Source of the DNA: an uncultured Collinsella sp.
GTDB taxonomy: Bacteria; Actinomycetota; Coriobacteriia; Coriobacteriales; Coriobacteriaceae
NCBI GenBank assembly: GCA_900758885.1
Contig: CAAETD010000147.1
Span: 1 to 35,768 of the forward strand
DNA: 35,768 nt
Direction: 5' to 3'
The notes beneath the pieces are model-generated. The model was not told where the DNA came from and did not search any database. It was given only the letters and a program-made list of their open reading frames with translations. The position numbers and the translations under genes were made by a program. Below are positions 24,375 to 33,302 of this stretch, one piece after another; the first letter of the stretch is position 1; each line of letters opens with the position of its first letter.

Positions 24375-25370
24375 ATGGCAGATCGCGGCATCGTTGCGGT
24401 GTTCGGCAGCATGAACATGGACCTTTCGGTGGCGTGCGAGCGCATGCCGCGCGCGGGCGAGACCGTCGGTGGCAGTGGTTTTATCACCAACGCCGGTGGC
24501 AAGGGCGCTAACCAGGCCGTCGCCGCCGCGCGCATGGGTGCGCGCACGTGCATGATTGGCGCGGTCGGGTGCGATGCGTTTGGCGATGCGCTCGTGGCGG
24601 GGCTTCAGGATGCCGGCGTGGGCGTTGAGTTTGTGGCGCGTCGCGATGACGTGGAGACCGGTACCGCGACTATCATTCGCTGCGAGAGCGACAACCGCAT
24701 CGTGCTGTCGCCGGGCGCCAACCACGCGCTTGCGGGCGAGGATGTGGCCTGCGCCCTGCGTTGTCTGGTGGCCGATGAGCTCGACGGCGACGCCAGCGAT
24801 ATTGCCCCGGCTGCCGGAAGCGTCTTTATCGCCCAGGGCGAATGTGACCTTGCAGCGACGGCCGAGGCACTTGTTTGCGCTCACGAGCTGGGGTTCTATG
24901 CGGTTTTTAATCCAGCGCCTGCCTGTGAGTTGCCTGCGGAGGCCTGGCCTGCGGTCGACCTGGTCTGTCCCAACGAGACCGAATGCCAGGTGCTGACGGG
25001 CATCTTGCCCGCGGATGATGCGAGCTGCATCGCGGCGCTCAATGCCCTGCTCGCCAAGGGTGCCGGAGCTGCGGTCATCACGTTGGGCGGCGCCGGCTCG
25101 GTTACGCTCGGCGATGGTGGTGAGCTGCTGCGCATGCCGGCGCTTTCGAGCACGGTAGTCGATACCACGGCCGCGGGCGATACGTTTATCGGTGCGTTGG
25201 CAGCAGCTCGCCTAGAGGGCTTGCCGCTCTTTGAGTGCATGGCCACGGGTGCTCGCGCCTCGGCAGTGACGGTGTCGCGCCTGGGCGCTCAGCAGTCGAT
25301 TCCCACGCGAGCCGAAGTTGAGCGCGTGTTTGATTTAGACGATTTAGTACAAGACGGAGAAGCGGAGTAG
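24375..25370 (+). CDS. rbsK: Ribokinase (PfkB family)
   Basis: Sugar kinase of 331 residues, slightly longer than typical ribokinases. Family motifs are all present: the N-terminal substrate motif GSMNMDL (D16), the GGKGANQA motif (41-48), an NPAPA segment near 179 and the C-terminal DTTAAGDTFIGA motif with catalytic D269. It would phosphorylate ribose with ATP to ribose 5-phosphate. The ATG at 24375 follows a perfect AGGAGG; an in-frame upstream start at 24342 lacks one. The nucleoside hydrolase starts four bases after the stop, so the substrate is probably the ribose released by that enzyme. Another pentose or nucleoside substrate cannot be excluded for this PfkB group. Confidence 0.88.
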   Translation: MADRGIVAVFGSMNMDLSVACERMPRAGETVGGSGFITNAGGKGANQAVAAARMGARTCMIGAVGCDAFGDALVAGLQDAGVGVEFVARRDDVETGTATIIRCESDNRIVLSPGANHALAGEDVACALRCLVADELDGDASDIAPAAGSVFIAQGECDLAATAEALVCAHELGFYAVFNPAPACELPAEAWPAVDLVCPNETECQVLTGILPADDASCIAALNALLAKGAGAAVITLGGAGSVTLGDGGELLRMPALSSTVVDTTAAGDTFIGALAAARLEGLPLFECMATGARASAVTVSRLGAQQSIPTRAEVERVFDLDDLVQDGEAE

Positions 25371-25374
25371 AACA

Positions 25375-26349
25375 ATGGCAACCAAGAAGCTGATCCTTGA
25401 TCTGGATATGGGTGTGGACGATGCGATGGCGCTTGCCTATGCCATCGCGAGCCCCGAGGTGGAGCTGGTGGGCATCACCACGTGCTTTGGCAACGTGCGC
25501 GTCGAGCAATCGGCGCACAACTGCCTGGCGGTGCTCGATCTGCTGGGTCGCCCCGAGGTTCCGGTGTACCTGGGCGCCGATCGTCCCATTAAGGCGACTG
25601 AGCCCTATACACCGCCGGCGTCCACCACGCTCATCCACGGCAAGAACGGCATTGGCGGGGCGAGCGTGCCCGCGTCGCCGTACGAGCCGGTGGGGGCGAC
25701 GTCGGCCGACGGTAACGCGGCGGTCGATTATCTGATTGATGCCGCGCGCACCTATGGTCCCGATCTAATCTACGTGGCGACCGGTCCGCTCTCCAACCTA
25801 GCACTTGCCTTGGAGCGCGATGCGGCGGCGATGATGTCTATCGGTCGCGTGGTGGTGATGGGCGGCGCCCTGACCGTGCCCGGTAACGTGAGTGCGGGTG
25901 CCGAGGCCAACATGGCAAGCGATCCCGAGGCGGCCGATGCCGTGCTGCGTTCGGGCCGCAAGCTCACCATGGTGGGCTTGGACGTGACGCATCGCGTGGT
26001 GCTCACGCGTCGCGACATTGCCGGCTGGACGGGTTCGGGCACCATGGCGGGCTGTGCGTTTGCGAGCATGGTCGAGCACTACATCGGTTCGTACGAGATG
26101 AACGCCCCCTACCTGGGTGGTTGTGCGCTGCACGATCCGCTGGCCGTTGCCGTGGCGATCGACCCCACGCTCGTGGGTGCGCTCGGCTGCAATCTGCGTG
26201 TTGATCTGCTGGGCGAGTATCGCGGCCGCACCATCTGCGATGAGCGTCGTGTGGCCGACCCCGACAAGGGCGCACTCGTGGCGCTGACCGTCGACGCCCC
26301 GCGCTTCCTGTCCGAGTTCAAGACGCGTATGGCCCGTGTCCTTGGCTAA
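25375..26349 (+). CDS. Nucleoside hydrolase (IunH family)
   Basis: Ribonucleoside hydrolase of 324 residues. The N-terminal Ca2+ site DLDMGVDDAMAL supplies D9, D11, D15 and D16. The substrate block GNVSAGAEANMASDPEA (from 170) provides E177 and N179, and D254 in ALHDPLAV completes the metal site. It cleaves nucleosides to free base and ribose. It is cytoplasmic, with no signal peptide. Translational spacing with rbsK is tight, and together they make a two-step nucleoside salvage and ribose-use unit. A terminator follows directly. Base preference (purine, pyrimidine or broad) cannot be read confidently. Confidence 0.93.
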   Translation: MATKKLILDLDMGVDDAMALAYAIASPEVELVGITTCFGNVRVEQSAHNCLAVLDLLGRPEVPVYLGADRPIKATEPYTPPASTTLIHGKNGIGGASVPASPYEPVGATSADGNAAVDYLIDAARTYGPDLIYVATGPLSNLALALERDAAAMMSIGRVVVMGGALTVPGNVSAGAEANMASDPEAADAVLRSGRKLTMVGLDVTHRVVLTRRDIAGWTGSGTMAGCAFASMVEHYIGSYEMNAPYLGGCALHDPLAVAVAIDPTLVGALGCNLRVDLLGEYRGRTICDERRVADPDKGALVALTVDAPRFLSEFKTRMARVLG

Positions 26350-26360
26350 ATGATTTCCGT

Positions 26361-26400
26361 GCCCCGCCCCATGTAGTCAATTTGGGACGGGGCTTTTTTA
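26361..26400 (+). terminator. Rho-independent terminator of the nucleoside operon
   Basis: GCCCCGCCCCA (26361-26371) pairs with TGGGACGGGGC (26383-26393) with one mismatch, followed by six T residues. Confidence 0.88.
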
Positions 26401-26447
26401 GCTACCGAGCAAATGCGCCCGTTGGGGGAATAGTCGTGCCGTGTTGC

Positions 26448-26493
26448 TTGACAACGGGCTAAACTAGCTAATAAACATTTACTATTCTGTTTA
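26448..26493 (+). promoter_or_regulatory. TTGACA -35 box and TAAACA/TGTTTA palindrome before the LacI gene
   Basis: A consensus TTGACA at 26448-26453 is followed after 18 bases by TAAACA, a possible -10 box. That hexamer is also the left half of the perfect inverted repeat TAAACA-N10-TGTTTA (26472-26493). The arrangement suggests autoregulation by a repressor. Similar half-sites recur before the isomerase gene at 34143-34179. Confidence 0.45.
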
Positions 26494-26568
26494 GATTGAA
26501 TTTGCGGTCGTTTAGTTGCCGAGTCATCGAGTCGCGATGCTCCGCCACGACCGTTGCTAGGGGGAACA

Positions 26569-27579
26569 ATGGCCAAAGCAAGTGTCCGCGAGATCAGCCG
26601 CATCACCGGCTTTTCGCCCGCGACCGTATCGAACGCGCTCAATCGCAAGCGCAGCGTGAGCGAGGAGACCGCCAAGGTCATCCTTGAGTGCGCGCAATCG
26701 CTCGGCTACCAGCAGTCGACGCAACTCGAGAGCATCCAGTTTGTTCTCGCGCGCAAGACGGGCGCCATCCTTGATGAGAGCACCTTCCATCCTGCGGTGA
26801 TTGAGGGCGTGGAGCGCCAGGCGCGTCGTCACGGCATGAGCACGAGCTTTGTCTCGCTCGATTTTAGCGACTTGAACGCCGTGCGCCCGCAGGTCGAGAG
26901 CCTTATCGCCGACCCGGCTGCCGCCATCGTGCTGATGGGCACCGAGCTGGGTGAGGAAGACTACGCTTTGTTCGCCAACGCCGCCGCCCACCTGATCGTG
27001 CTTGACGGCTGGAGCGACCGCCAGTACTTTGATGCCGTAGTCATTGCCAACACCGATTCGGTGCTGCGTGCCGTGGATTACCTTATCGAGAAGGGTCACA
27101 AGCAAATCGGCTATCTGGCAGGCGACCTGCGCATCCGCAACTTTAAGGACCGCGAGCGCGGCTATCGCCAAGCGCTTGAGGATGCAGGCCTTGAGGCCAA
27201 TCCGGCATGGCGCCTCACCCTGGGTACCACGCTCGAGGGCGCCTATCGCGACATGGGTGCTTGGCTCGATACGGTCTCGCACGACGATCTGCCGACGGCT
27301 TTCTTTGCCGAGAACGACGTCCTCGCCGTGGGTGCTATGCGTGCGTTGAGCGAGCATGGCATTCGCGTGCCCGAAGATGTCTCGATGATTGGCTTCGACG
27401 ATCTTTCCGTGGGCGCCTTCTCCAACCCGCCACTCACCACGGTGCATGTTCCCAAGCACGAGGTGGGCGAGATCGCGGTGCGCCGTCTGGTGGGCAACAT
27501 CCGCAATCCCAAGAGCTATACCTGCAAAACGGCCGTCTCGACCTATTTTGTCGAGCGCCAGAGCGTGCGCGAGCTCTAG
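26569..27579 (+). CDS. LacI-family transcriptional regulator (first)
   Basis: Repressor of 336 residues. The N-terminal helix-turn-helix (about 4-50) reads SVREISRITGFSPATVSNALN, followed by a hinge helix. The periplasmic-binding-protein-like effector domain (about 60-330) contains DYLIEKGHKQIGYLAGD, FFAENDVLAVGAMRAL and GFDDLSVGAFSNPPLTTV, all standard for the family. The sugar or nucleoside ligand is unknown. The ATG at 26569 has GGGGGAAC upstream; an in-frame TTG at 26554 is less likely. It sits between the nucleoside operon and a convergent paralogue, and its stop overlaps that gene's stop by four bases. Confidence 0.93.
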   Translation: MAKASVREISRITGFSPATVSNALNRKRSVSEETAKVILECAQSLGYQQSTQLESIQFVLARKTGAILDESTFHPAVIEGVERQARRHGMSTSFVSLDFSDLNAVRPQVESLIADPAAAIVLMGTELGEEDYALFANAAAHLIVLDGWSDRQYFDAVVIANTDSVLRAVDYLIEKGHKQIGYLAGDLRIRNFKDRERGYRQALEDAGLEANPAWRLTLGTTLEGAYRDMGAWLDTVSHDDLPTAFFAENDVLAVGAMRALSEHGIRVPEDVSMIGFDDLSVGAFSNPPLTTVHVPKHEVGEIAVRRLVGNIRNPKSYTCKTAVSTYFVERQSVREL

Positions 27580-28571
27580 GCAGAACGGCGCTTGATGAGC
27601 GATGCCCCCAGCTCGATCTTGAGCGGGTGGTGCTCGGCCTCGTCGATAACCTCGACGAGGCGCCGTGCGGCGACGGCGCCCATATACTCCGAAGGAACAT
27701 TGAGCGTGGTCAGTTGTGGCTGCACGTAGGTTCCGCCGGCGTTGTTGTCGAAGCCGACGATGCGTACGTCATCGGGCACGCGATAACCACGCTCGATAAA
27801 GGCTTTCATGGCCCCAATAGCTATATCGTCAAAGACAGCGACGTAGTTTTGGGCGAGGGGTTCGCCCGAATCAATAATGTCGAGCATGTCGGCGTATGCC
27901 TCATCTGGAGCGACGGCGAGTTCGTGGATGATGCCGCACTTTTCCGAGCCCGATAGCTGACCGATGGCGTGTTCGTAGGCGAAGCGTCGTTCGGTGAAGT
28001 TGCCCACGGTAACGGGCGTCGTTAACAGCCCGGGGACAGATCCATACTTTGAATGCAGGTACTGCACGGCTAGCATCATGCTGGCGGCGTTGTCGATCTT
28101 GACCGTATCGACCCCAGCGCTCATGCATGAGTCCAACAGCAGCAGAGGGCAGTCCAGCGATGCAAACGGCATAAAATCCGATTCGAACATCTCAGTTGCA
28201 AGGATGATGACACCATCATATTGCGCTTCGGCGATGTCGGCGATCTGTTGCTGAGTGTTTTCGAACGGTGAGTAGTTCACCAGCGAAAACGAGAATCCCG
28301 CGTGTCTAAGAGCGCCCTCGACTCCGGCGAGCATATCGGCGAAGAAAGGGCGCGCAAAGATGCGGCGCCGGTTAAAGGCAACCAAGGCAACGGTTCCGCT
28401 CTTTTGGCGCTCGAACTTAATCTTGCTAAAGTCGTAACCTAGAGCTTCGGCGGTGCTAAGTACCAGCTGCCGTGTTTTTTCGCTTACGCCGCGTCGATTG
28501 TTAAGTGCAAGGGAAACGGCCGCTGCCGAAATTCCCAGCTGGTCAGCGATTTGTTTTGCAGTAACGGCCAT
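27576..28571 (-). CDS. LacI-family transcriptional regulator (second)
   Basis: Repressor of 331 residues. The helix-turn-helix is AKQIADQLGISAAAVSLALN (about 5-24), followed by a hinge and a ligand-binding domain (about 60-330) with YVAVFDDIAIGAMKAFIERG and VGFDNNAGGTYVQPQLTTL. It is divergent from the hydrolase/glycosidase locus beginning at 28724 and is therefore the best candidate for its regulator. The start at 28571 gives the normal N-terminus; an upstream in-frame start at 28601 would add an unrelated ten residues. It overlaps the convergent LacI gene by four bases at its 3' end. Confidence 0.93.
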   Translation of the reverse strand: MAVTAKQIADQLGISAAAVSLALNNRRGVSEKTRQLVLSTAEALGYDFSKIKFERQKSGTVALVAFNRRRIFARPFFADMLAGVEGALRHAGFSFSLVNYSPFENTQQQIADIAEAQYDGVIILATEMFESDFMPFASLDCPLLLLDSCMSAGVDTVKIDNAASMMLAVQYLHSKYGSVPGLLTTPVTVGNFTERRFAYEHAIGQLSGSEKCGIIHELAVAPDEAYADMLDIIDSGEPLAQNYVAVFDDIAIGAMKAFIERGYRVPDDVRIVGFDNNAGGTYVQPQLTTLNVPSEYMGAVAARRLVEVIDEAEHHPLKIELGASLIKRRSA

Positions 28572-28602
28572 GGTGTTTCCTAACGTTTGTGAACTTACCA
28601 TG

Positions 28603-28672
28603 AGCTTAACACCAGGCTGTTTATTAAGCTAAATATTTAGTAATTCAACTTAAGAATCAATAGAAGTTAAGT
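28603..28672. promoter_or_regulatory. Two CTTAA-type inverted repeats in the divergent control region
   Basis: AGCTTAA (28603-28609) pairs with TTAAGCT (28624-28630), and ACTTAA (28648-28653) pairs with TTAAGT (28667-28672). Both lie between the divergent LacI and hydrolase genes in an AT-rich stretch that must contain both promoters. They are plausible operators, but no clean -35/-10 pair could be assigned. Confidence 0.4.
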
Positions 28673-28723
28673 AGCGCCCCCAGTAGAGTTTGTCTCAGCA
28701 AACGCAACAACAAGGGGGACGAG

Positions 28724-30196
28724 ATGATCAGCGGTATTTTCGAAATGCCCATTACGGATGAGAGTTATCCGTTTTCGAGCGCCGAGCGCTACTGTCATCT
28801 GAGCGCAAAGGATTACGTCGAGCGCGAGTATCGCGTTGACGGTACCGCCAACGTGTATCGCACCGCCGACGAAGACGGCGGCGTGGAGGTCATGACTGCC
28901 GACGCTCCTTATTCCAATCGAATCGTTGTTCGTGCTCCGAAAGATCCGGCGCAAGCGAGTGGCAATGTGGTCGTGGAGATCATCAATCCCACATCGTTTA
29001 TGGAAATCGAGCGCATGTGGATTCTGGGTCACGGCGAGTTCGTGCGCTCTGGCGATATCTATGTGGGCATTACCAGCAAGCCCAACACCATCGCCAAGCT
29101 CAAGGAATTCAATCCCGATCGCTATGCCTTCATGAGCTGGGCAAACCCGACTCCCGAGCGCCCCTTTGACTACGATCCGAAGCGGCTCGAACGCGACGGC
29201 GCGCTTCCCGACATGGACATCTCCTACGAGACTGGCCTGTTTTGGGATATGCTGACCGATCTTGCGTGGCTCTTGCGCGGAGACTCCGACCTTAACCCGA
29301 TCCGCGACTATCCTCGCCAGGCAATTTGCCTTACAGGATGGTCTCAGTCCGGCGCCTATCTGTTCCGCTACCTTAACAGTTTTGCCTATCGCGAGGAGGT
29401 GCGCCGTGACGGCCGCGTGTTTGACGGATACCTGTCTGGCGGCGGCATCCATTCGATGTGCATTCCCGTCAACCAGTATGAATGCAGCCGGGGATACGCA
29501 CACCATCTACTGCGTGTGGAGCACGTCGAGGAGCCGTTTATCGCCCTTCAGACCGAAAGCGAGAACGGTCGCTTTGAGAGTTGGCGCACGCTTATGCCCG
29601 ATAGCGACGACCCCGATTTTAAATACCGGCTGTACGAGGTGACGGGTGCTTCCCACGATACGCAGTGGAGTTACGTCGACTATTACCAAGACGACGAGGA
29701 TCTTAAGCGTATCGACCATCTGCCGGTGTATGTCGGTAAGCATGCCGAGGCAAACGCCTATCCGTCGCAGTATCTGTTCCATGCTGCATTCCGTAACCTG
29801 TTCCGCTGGGTACGTACGGGTTCGGCTCCGGCAACCTGTCCACGCATTGAGCTGGACGCGAACGGCGAGAACGTAAAGGATGCCCTGGGAAATACCAAGG
29901 GCGGACTTCGCACCTGCCTGCTCGAGCATCCGTTTGCCCGCTACTCCAACACGAGCTTGGTGGAGCCGGGGCAGGGCACGGTCGATAAGACGAGCGATAA
30001 GGACGGGCTGTTTGGCCACATGGAGTCGTTCTCGGCATCGATGCTCAAAGAGCTGTACGGGTCGCTCGAAAACTATCGCGCTCTGTGTGAGCGCGATACG
30101 GCGATCGAGGTGTCACAAGGCTTTATTTGTGCCGAAGATGCCAAGGCGATCGTTGACTTTGCCATGGCATCCGCCCGTGAGCGAGGACTGAACTAG
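28724..30196 (+). CDS. Alpha/beta hydrolase domain protein (cytoplasmic)
   Basis: Protein of 490 residues resembling the large alpha/beta-hydrolase-domain group (Abhydrolase_10-like). The nucleophile is S207 in GWSQSG (205-210), inside the segment ICLTGWSQSGAYLFRYLN. A likely oxyanion region precedes it near 95-115. The rest of the protein is long and has no second domain I recognise. There is no signal peptide or membrane segment. It starts the locus that continues with a glycoside hydrolase 28 bases downstream. An esterase removing acyl groups from an imported glycoside is a reasonable guess, not shown by the sequence. The ATG has GGGGGACGAG just upstream. Confidence 0.8.
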   Translation: MISGIFEMPITDESYPFSSAERYCHLSAKDYVEREYRVDGTANVYRTADEDGGVEVMTADAPYSNRIVVRAPKDPAQASGNVVVEIINPTSFMEIERMWILGHGEFVRSGDIYVGITSKPNTIAKLKEFNPDRYAFMSWANPTPERPFDYDPKRLERDGALPDMDISYETGLFWDMLTDLAWLLRGDSDLNPIRDYPRQAICLTGWSQSGAYLFRYLNSFAYREEVRRDGRVFDGYLSGGGIHSMCIPVNQYECSRGYAHHLLRVEHVEEPFIALQTESENGRFESWRTLMPDSDDPDFKYRLYEVTGASHDTQWSYVDYYQDDEDLKRIDHLPVYVGKHAEANAYPSQYLFHAAFRNLFRWVRTGSAPATCPRIELDANGENVKDALGNTKGGLRTCLLEHPFARYSNTSLVEPGQGTVDKTSDKDGLFGHMESFSASMLKELYGSLENYRALCERDTAIEVSQGFICAEDAKAIVDFAMASARERGLN

Positions 30197-30224
30197 CAAG
30201 ACTAAGACCAGAGAGGGGTCTGCA

Positions 30225-31847
30225 ATGGATATGACGTTGAATCAAGATGTCGTTGCCGAGATTTGGCGACCGGTTGTTCTGACGTTTGAGAGCGCCTGTT
30301 CGTTCGATAACCCGTTTTTGGATGTTGAGATTTGGGCGGAGTTCACCGGCTCGAGTGGCAGGGTAATTCGCCGTGAGGCCTACTGGGATGGTGGGCGTAC
30401 CTACTGCGTGTCGTTTGCCCCGACCGAGCTGGGTGCCTGGAACTATGTTATCGAGGCTCCCGAGCAGACCGGTCTTAATGGCTGCACGGGCCGCGTCGAG
30501 GCCGTGCCGTACGCGGGCGACCTCGATCTGTATCGCCACGGTTTTATCCGCGTTGCAGACGATTCGCGCATGTTTGCCTATTCAGATGGTACGCCGTTCT
30601 TTTGGCTGGGCGATACCCATTGGGAGTTTGCCTACCGTGAGAGCTGGGATGCGTCGAACCACCCCGGCATGACGAGCCAATTTCGCGGTATGGTCGACCT
30701 ACGTGCCGAGCAGGGCTTTACCGTCTATCAGACCAACCTGCGCTCTGACATGGGCGCAGGAGATCGCTATTGGATTGACGGTGGCATGGCCAAGGGCGTG
30801 GAAGATGTGCCTAATGTGGCCTTCTACCAGCGGGAGCTCGACCGCCGCATGGCCTATATTGCCGATGCGGGCTTAGTGAACGCACTTGGGCAAGCGTGGG
30901 CGTTTGCCATTCTCGGCGAGCATGCCGTGGAACACCAAAAGCATCTCGCCCGCTACCTGGTGGCGCGCTACGGTGCATATCCGATGGTGTGGACGCTTGC
31001 CGGCGAGGTTGCCGGATACCGCAAAGAAGGTCGAGCCGCCATGCTTGACGGCTGGCGTGAGGTCGCCTTGGAGATTGAGGCACGCGACGGCTATGGTCAT
31101 CTGGCGACGGCGCACTATACCAACGAGCGCCCCTTTGCCGATTACTACCAGGATGAGCCCTGGATGGACTTTACGCTCAACCAAGCCGGTCACGGCGATT
31201 ACATAATCAAGGCAAGCGACTACTTTGACTATCTGTCAGCTCATGACGACAAGCCCTTCGTTGAGGGCGAGGCGCTCTACGAGTTTTGCTCGACGCTCGA
31301 GGAGATGGGTACGCGCCTGTGCACCGCAGACATGCTGCGCCGTGTGGCGTATATCTGCATGCAGGCCGGCGGCGCCGGCTATACCTACGGAGCCCAGGGA
31401 ATCTGGGACAACGTGTGGGAAAGCCCTGAGGAGCTCGACCCCTTTATGGCGATCTTCAACCGCTTTGGCGTTACTTGGGCCCAGGCGGTAGACGGAGAAG
31501 GTGCGGTCCAGATGGGCTACATGCGCTCCTTCTACGAAGACAATCACTTCTGGGAGCTCGCTCCCTACGAAACGACCGATGCGGGCAACCTGTTTGCCAA
31601 CAAGGCTCCGCTGGCAACCGCCAACCAGGACCTTTCGCGCATCGTCGCGTACTTTGGCGATACCGTGCGCCAAAAGCTTGCTATCGAGGGTGTGCCGACG
31701 GGCGCTGCCTATGCAAGCCGATGGTTTAACCCTCGCACGGGCGCATACCGTGACGGCGAGGACGCCCTTGCCGTCACGGACAGCATTACCCTGCCTGACA
31801 AACCCGGGGTTGGGGATTGGCTCCTCGTCCTCGAGCTCAAGGCGTAA
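30225..31847 (+). CDS. Apiosidase-like glycoside hydrolase (DUF5060 + DUF4038)
   Basis: Protein of 540 residues. An N-terminal DUF5060-like beta domain (about 8-95, with FDNPFLDVEIWAEF and SFAPTELGAWNY) precedes a DUF4038/apiosidase-like TIM barrel (about 105-445, beginning GTPFFWLGDTHWEF). A C-terminal beta domain resembling the putative collagen-binding module follows (about 450-540). Probable catalytic acids are E261 in TLAGE and E349 in VEGEALYE, the positions expected for clan-A-type retaining enzymes. The DUF4038 domain occurs in GH140 apiosidases acting on rhamnogalacturonan II. There is no signal peptide, so it would act on a sugar already inside the cell. The ATG follows AGAGAGGGG. 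It is probably co-transcribed with the preceding hydrolase. Confidence 0.82.
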   Translation: MDMTLNQDVVAEIWRPVVLTFESACSFDNPFLDVEIWAEFTGSSGRVIRREAYWDGGRTYCVSFAPTELGAWNYVIEAPEQTGLNGCTGRVEAVPYAGDLDLYRHGFIRVADDSRMFAYSDGTPFFWLGDTHWEFAYRESWDASNHPGMTSQFRGMVDLRAEQGFTVYQTNLRSDMGAGDRYWIDGGMAKGVEDVPNVAFYQRELDRRMAYIADAGLVNALGQAWAFAILGEHAVEHQKHLARYLVARYGAYPMVWTLAGEVAGYRKEGRAAMLDGWREVALEIEARDGYGHLATAHYTNERPFADYYQDEPWMDFTLNQAGHGDYIIKASDYFDYLSAHDDKPFVEGEALYEFCSTLEEMGTRLCTADMLRRVAYICMQAGGAGYTYGAQGIWDNVWESPEELDPFMAIFNRFGVTWAQAVDGEGAVQMGYMRSFYEDNHFWELAPYETTDAGNLFANKAPLATANQDLSRIVAYFGDTVRQKLAIEGVPTGAAYASRWFNPRTGAYRDGEDALAVTDSITLPDKPGVGDWLLVLELKA

Positions 31848-31869
31848 CCATATTTCCATTGGTCATAGG

Positions 31870-31896
31870 CGGGAAAGAGTCGGCCGCAATTTCCCG
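31870..31896 (+). promoter_or_regulatory. CGGGAAA/TTTCCCG hairpin before the PTS genes
   Basis: CGGGAAA (31870-31876) pairs with TTTCCCG (31890-31896), followed by TTTGACAG. It may be a weak terminator or attenuator separating the glycosidase gene from the PTS, or an operator. TTGACA at 31898-31903 could be a -35 box for the PTS genes, but no good -10 box is seen at the right distance. Confidence 0.4.
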
Positions 31897-31940
31897 TTTG
31901 ACAGCTAGATGATTCGTTTAGAGAGGATCAGTGAACACAA

Positions 31941-33212
31941 ATGAGCGTTCTCGATTCGATGCAGGGCTTCCTCGAGAAGCACGTGGGCCCCATTGCCCAC
32001 AAAGTGAGTAGCTTTAACGTCGTAAAGGGCCTTATGTCCGGCATGATGGCGACCATGCCCGTTACGCTGGGCGTGGCGCTGCTCTCCATTATCAACGGGC
32101 TGCCGATCCCGCCGCTGCAGGCGTTCCTTGCCAGCACCGGCATGTCGGCGACGATTACCGACGTACTGGTCGTTACCATGAACCTCGGCGCCATCTACAT
32201 GTGCGCCTCGGTCTCGTACTCCTACGGCAAGGTGCTCGGGAACAAAGGCCTTACGTCGACGGTTGCGGCTATTGGCGTTTTGCTCCTGCTGATTCCTCTT
32301 GGCCATGCCGAGGACGGCTCGACGTTTATCGTGACCCGTTATCTGGGCAGCTCGGGTCTGTTCGTTGCGCTGCTCGTGGCGTTGATCGTGCCGAAGGCGC
32401 TTAACTTCCTTATGAAGCATATCGCCATCCCCATGCCCGATTCCGTCCCTCAGTTCGTTACCGATTCGCTGTCTCCGATGTTCTGCGCCATCGTCATCTT
32501 CACCACGGCTGCTCTGGTTAAGTGGGGCATGGGCATGACGAGCTTCGGCGATGTTTTTAACCTCATCAACAGCACCATTGCCACTCCCGTTATGTTCCTG
32601 GGCTCCAGCCCCTGGGCCGTTGTCATTTACTTTACGCTGTGCAACCTGCTGTTCTTCTTTGGTATCCACCCCAGCGTCCTGATGAGCGTGTACATGCCGG
32701 TTATCCAGGCCTGCGCTCTTGCCAACACCGAGGCATTCGTTGCCGGCCAGCCACTGCCGTACCTGTCGTTCATCATCATGTTCTCTGTCGGTTCTGTTGA
32801 CGCCCTTGGCATGGAGCTTGCGCTGCTCACGGCCAAGTCCGAGCGCTACAAGGCCCTCTCCAAGATTGCCCTGGTGCCCGCACTCTTCAACATCTCCGAG
32901 CCCATCATCTTCGGTACGCCCATTGCCATGAACCCTTATATGTTCATCCCCTACATCCTGCTCAAGCCCGTGGCCTGCATTGCTGCCGCCGTCGGCCTGA
33001 TGCTCGGTCTGGGCAATGCATTTAACCCGACCATTTCCATGCCGTTTGTCGTGCCGCTGCCCATCAGCAACTTCTTTACGGGCGGCATTGGCCTGGTCGC
33101 AATCGTCCTCGCCGCAATCCTGCTGGTCGGACTGCTGTTTATCCCGTTCGTCAAGATGGCCGATAAGGAGGCACTGGCCGAGGAAGCTGCTGCAAAGGCT
33201 TCTGCCGAGTAG
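31941..33212 (+). CDS. PTS sugar transporter subunit IIC, lactose/cellobiose family
   Basis: Membrane component of 423 residues, with about ten hydrophobic helices and the usual CelB/ChbC pattern, including the FGIHPSVLMSVYMPV segment and SEPIIFGTPIAMNPYMFIPY. The latter carries the conserved Glu of the substrate site. It imports a disaccharide or glycoside while IIB phosphorylates it. GAGAGGA lies 14 bases before the ATG, a longer than ideal spacing. The IIB and IIA genes follow at 33303 and 33608, so all three Lac-family components are present. The sugar specificity is not readable from the sequence; cellobiose, chitobiose and plant glycosides are all possible within this family. Confidence 0.93.
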   Translation: MSVLDSMQGFLEKHVGPIAHKVSSFNVVKGLMSGMMATMPVTLGVALLSIINGLPIPPLQAFLASTGMSATITDVLVVTMNLGAIYMCASVSYSYGKVLGNKGLTSTVAAIGVLLLLIPLGHAEDGSTFIVTRYLGSSGLFVALLVALIVPKALNFLMKHIAIPMPDSVPQFVTDSLSPMFCAIVIFTTAALVKWGMGMTSFGDVFNLINSTIATPVMFLGSSPWAVVIYFTLCNLLFFFGIHPSVLMSVYMPVIQACALANTEAFVAGQPLPYLSFIIMFSVGSVDALGMELALLTAKSERYKALSKIALVPALFNISEPIIFGTPIAMNPYMFIPYILLKPVACIAAAVGLMLGLGNAFNPTISMPFVVPLPISNFFTGGIGLVAIVLAAILLVGLLFIPFVKMADKEALAEEAAAKASAE

Positions 33213-33302
33213 GTCATTGTCCACAAGTTCGAAGGTTCGGCCGATCGCGTTGATCGCCGAAACATATAAGTCCCTGTGAGGGGTTACAGGAAAGGAACTG
33301 CA

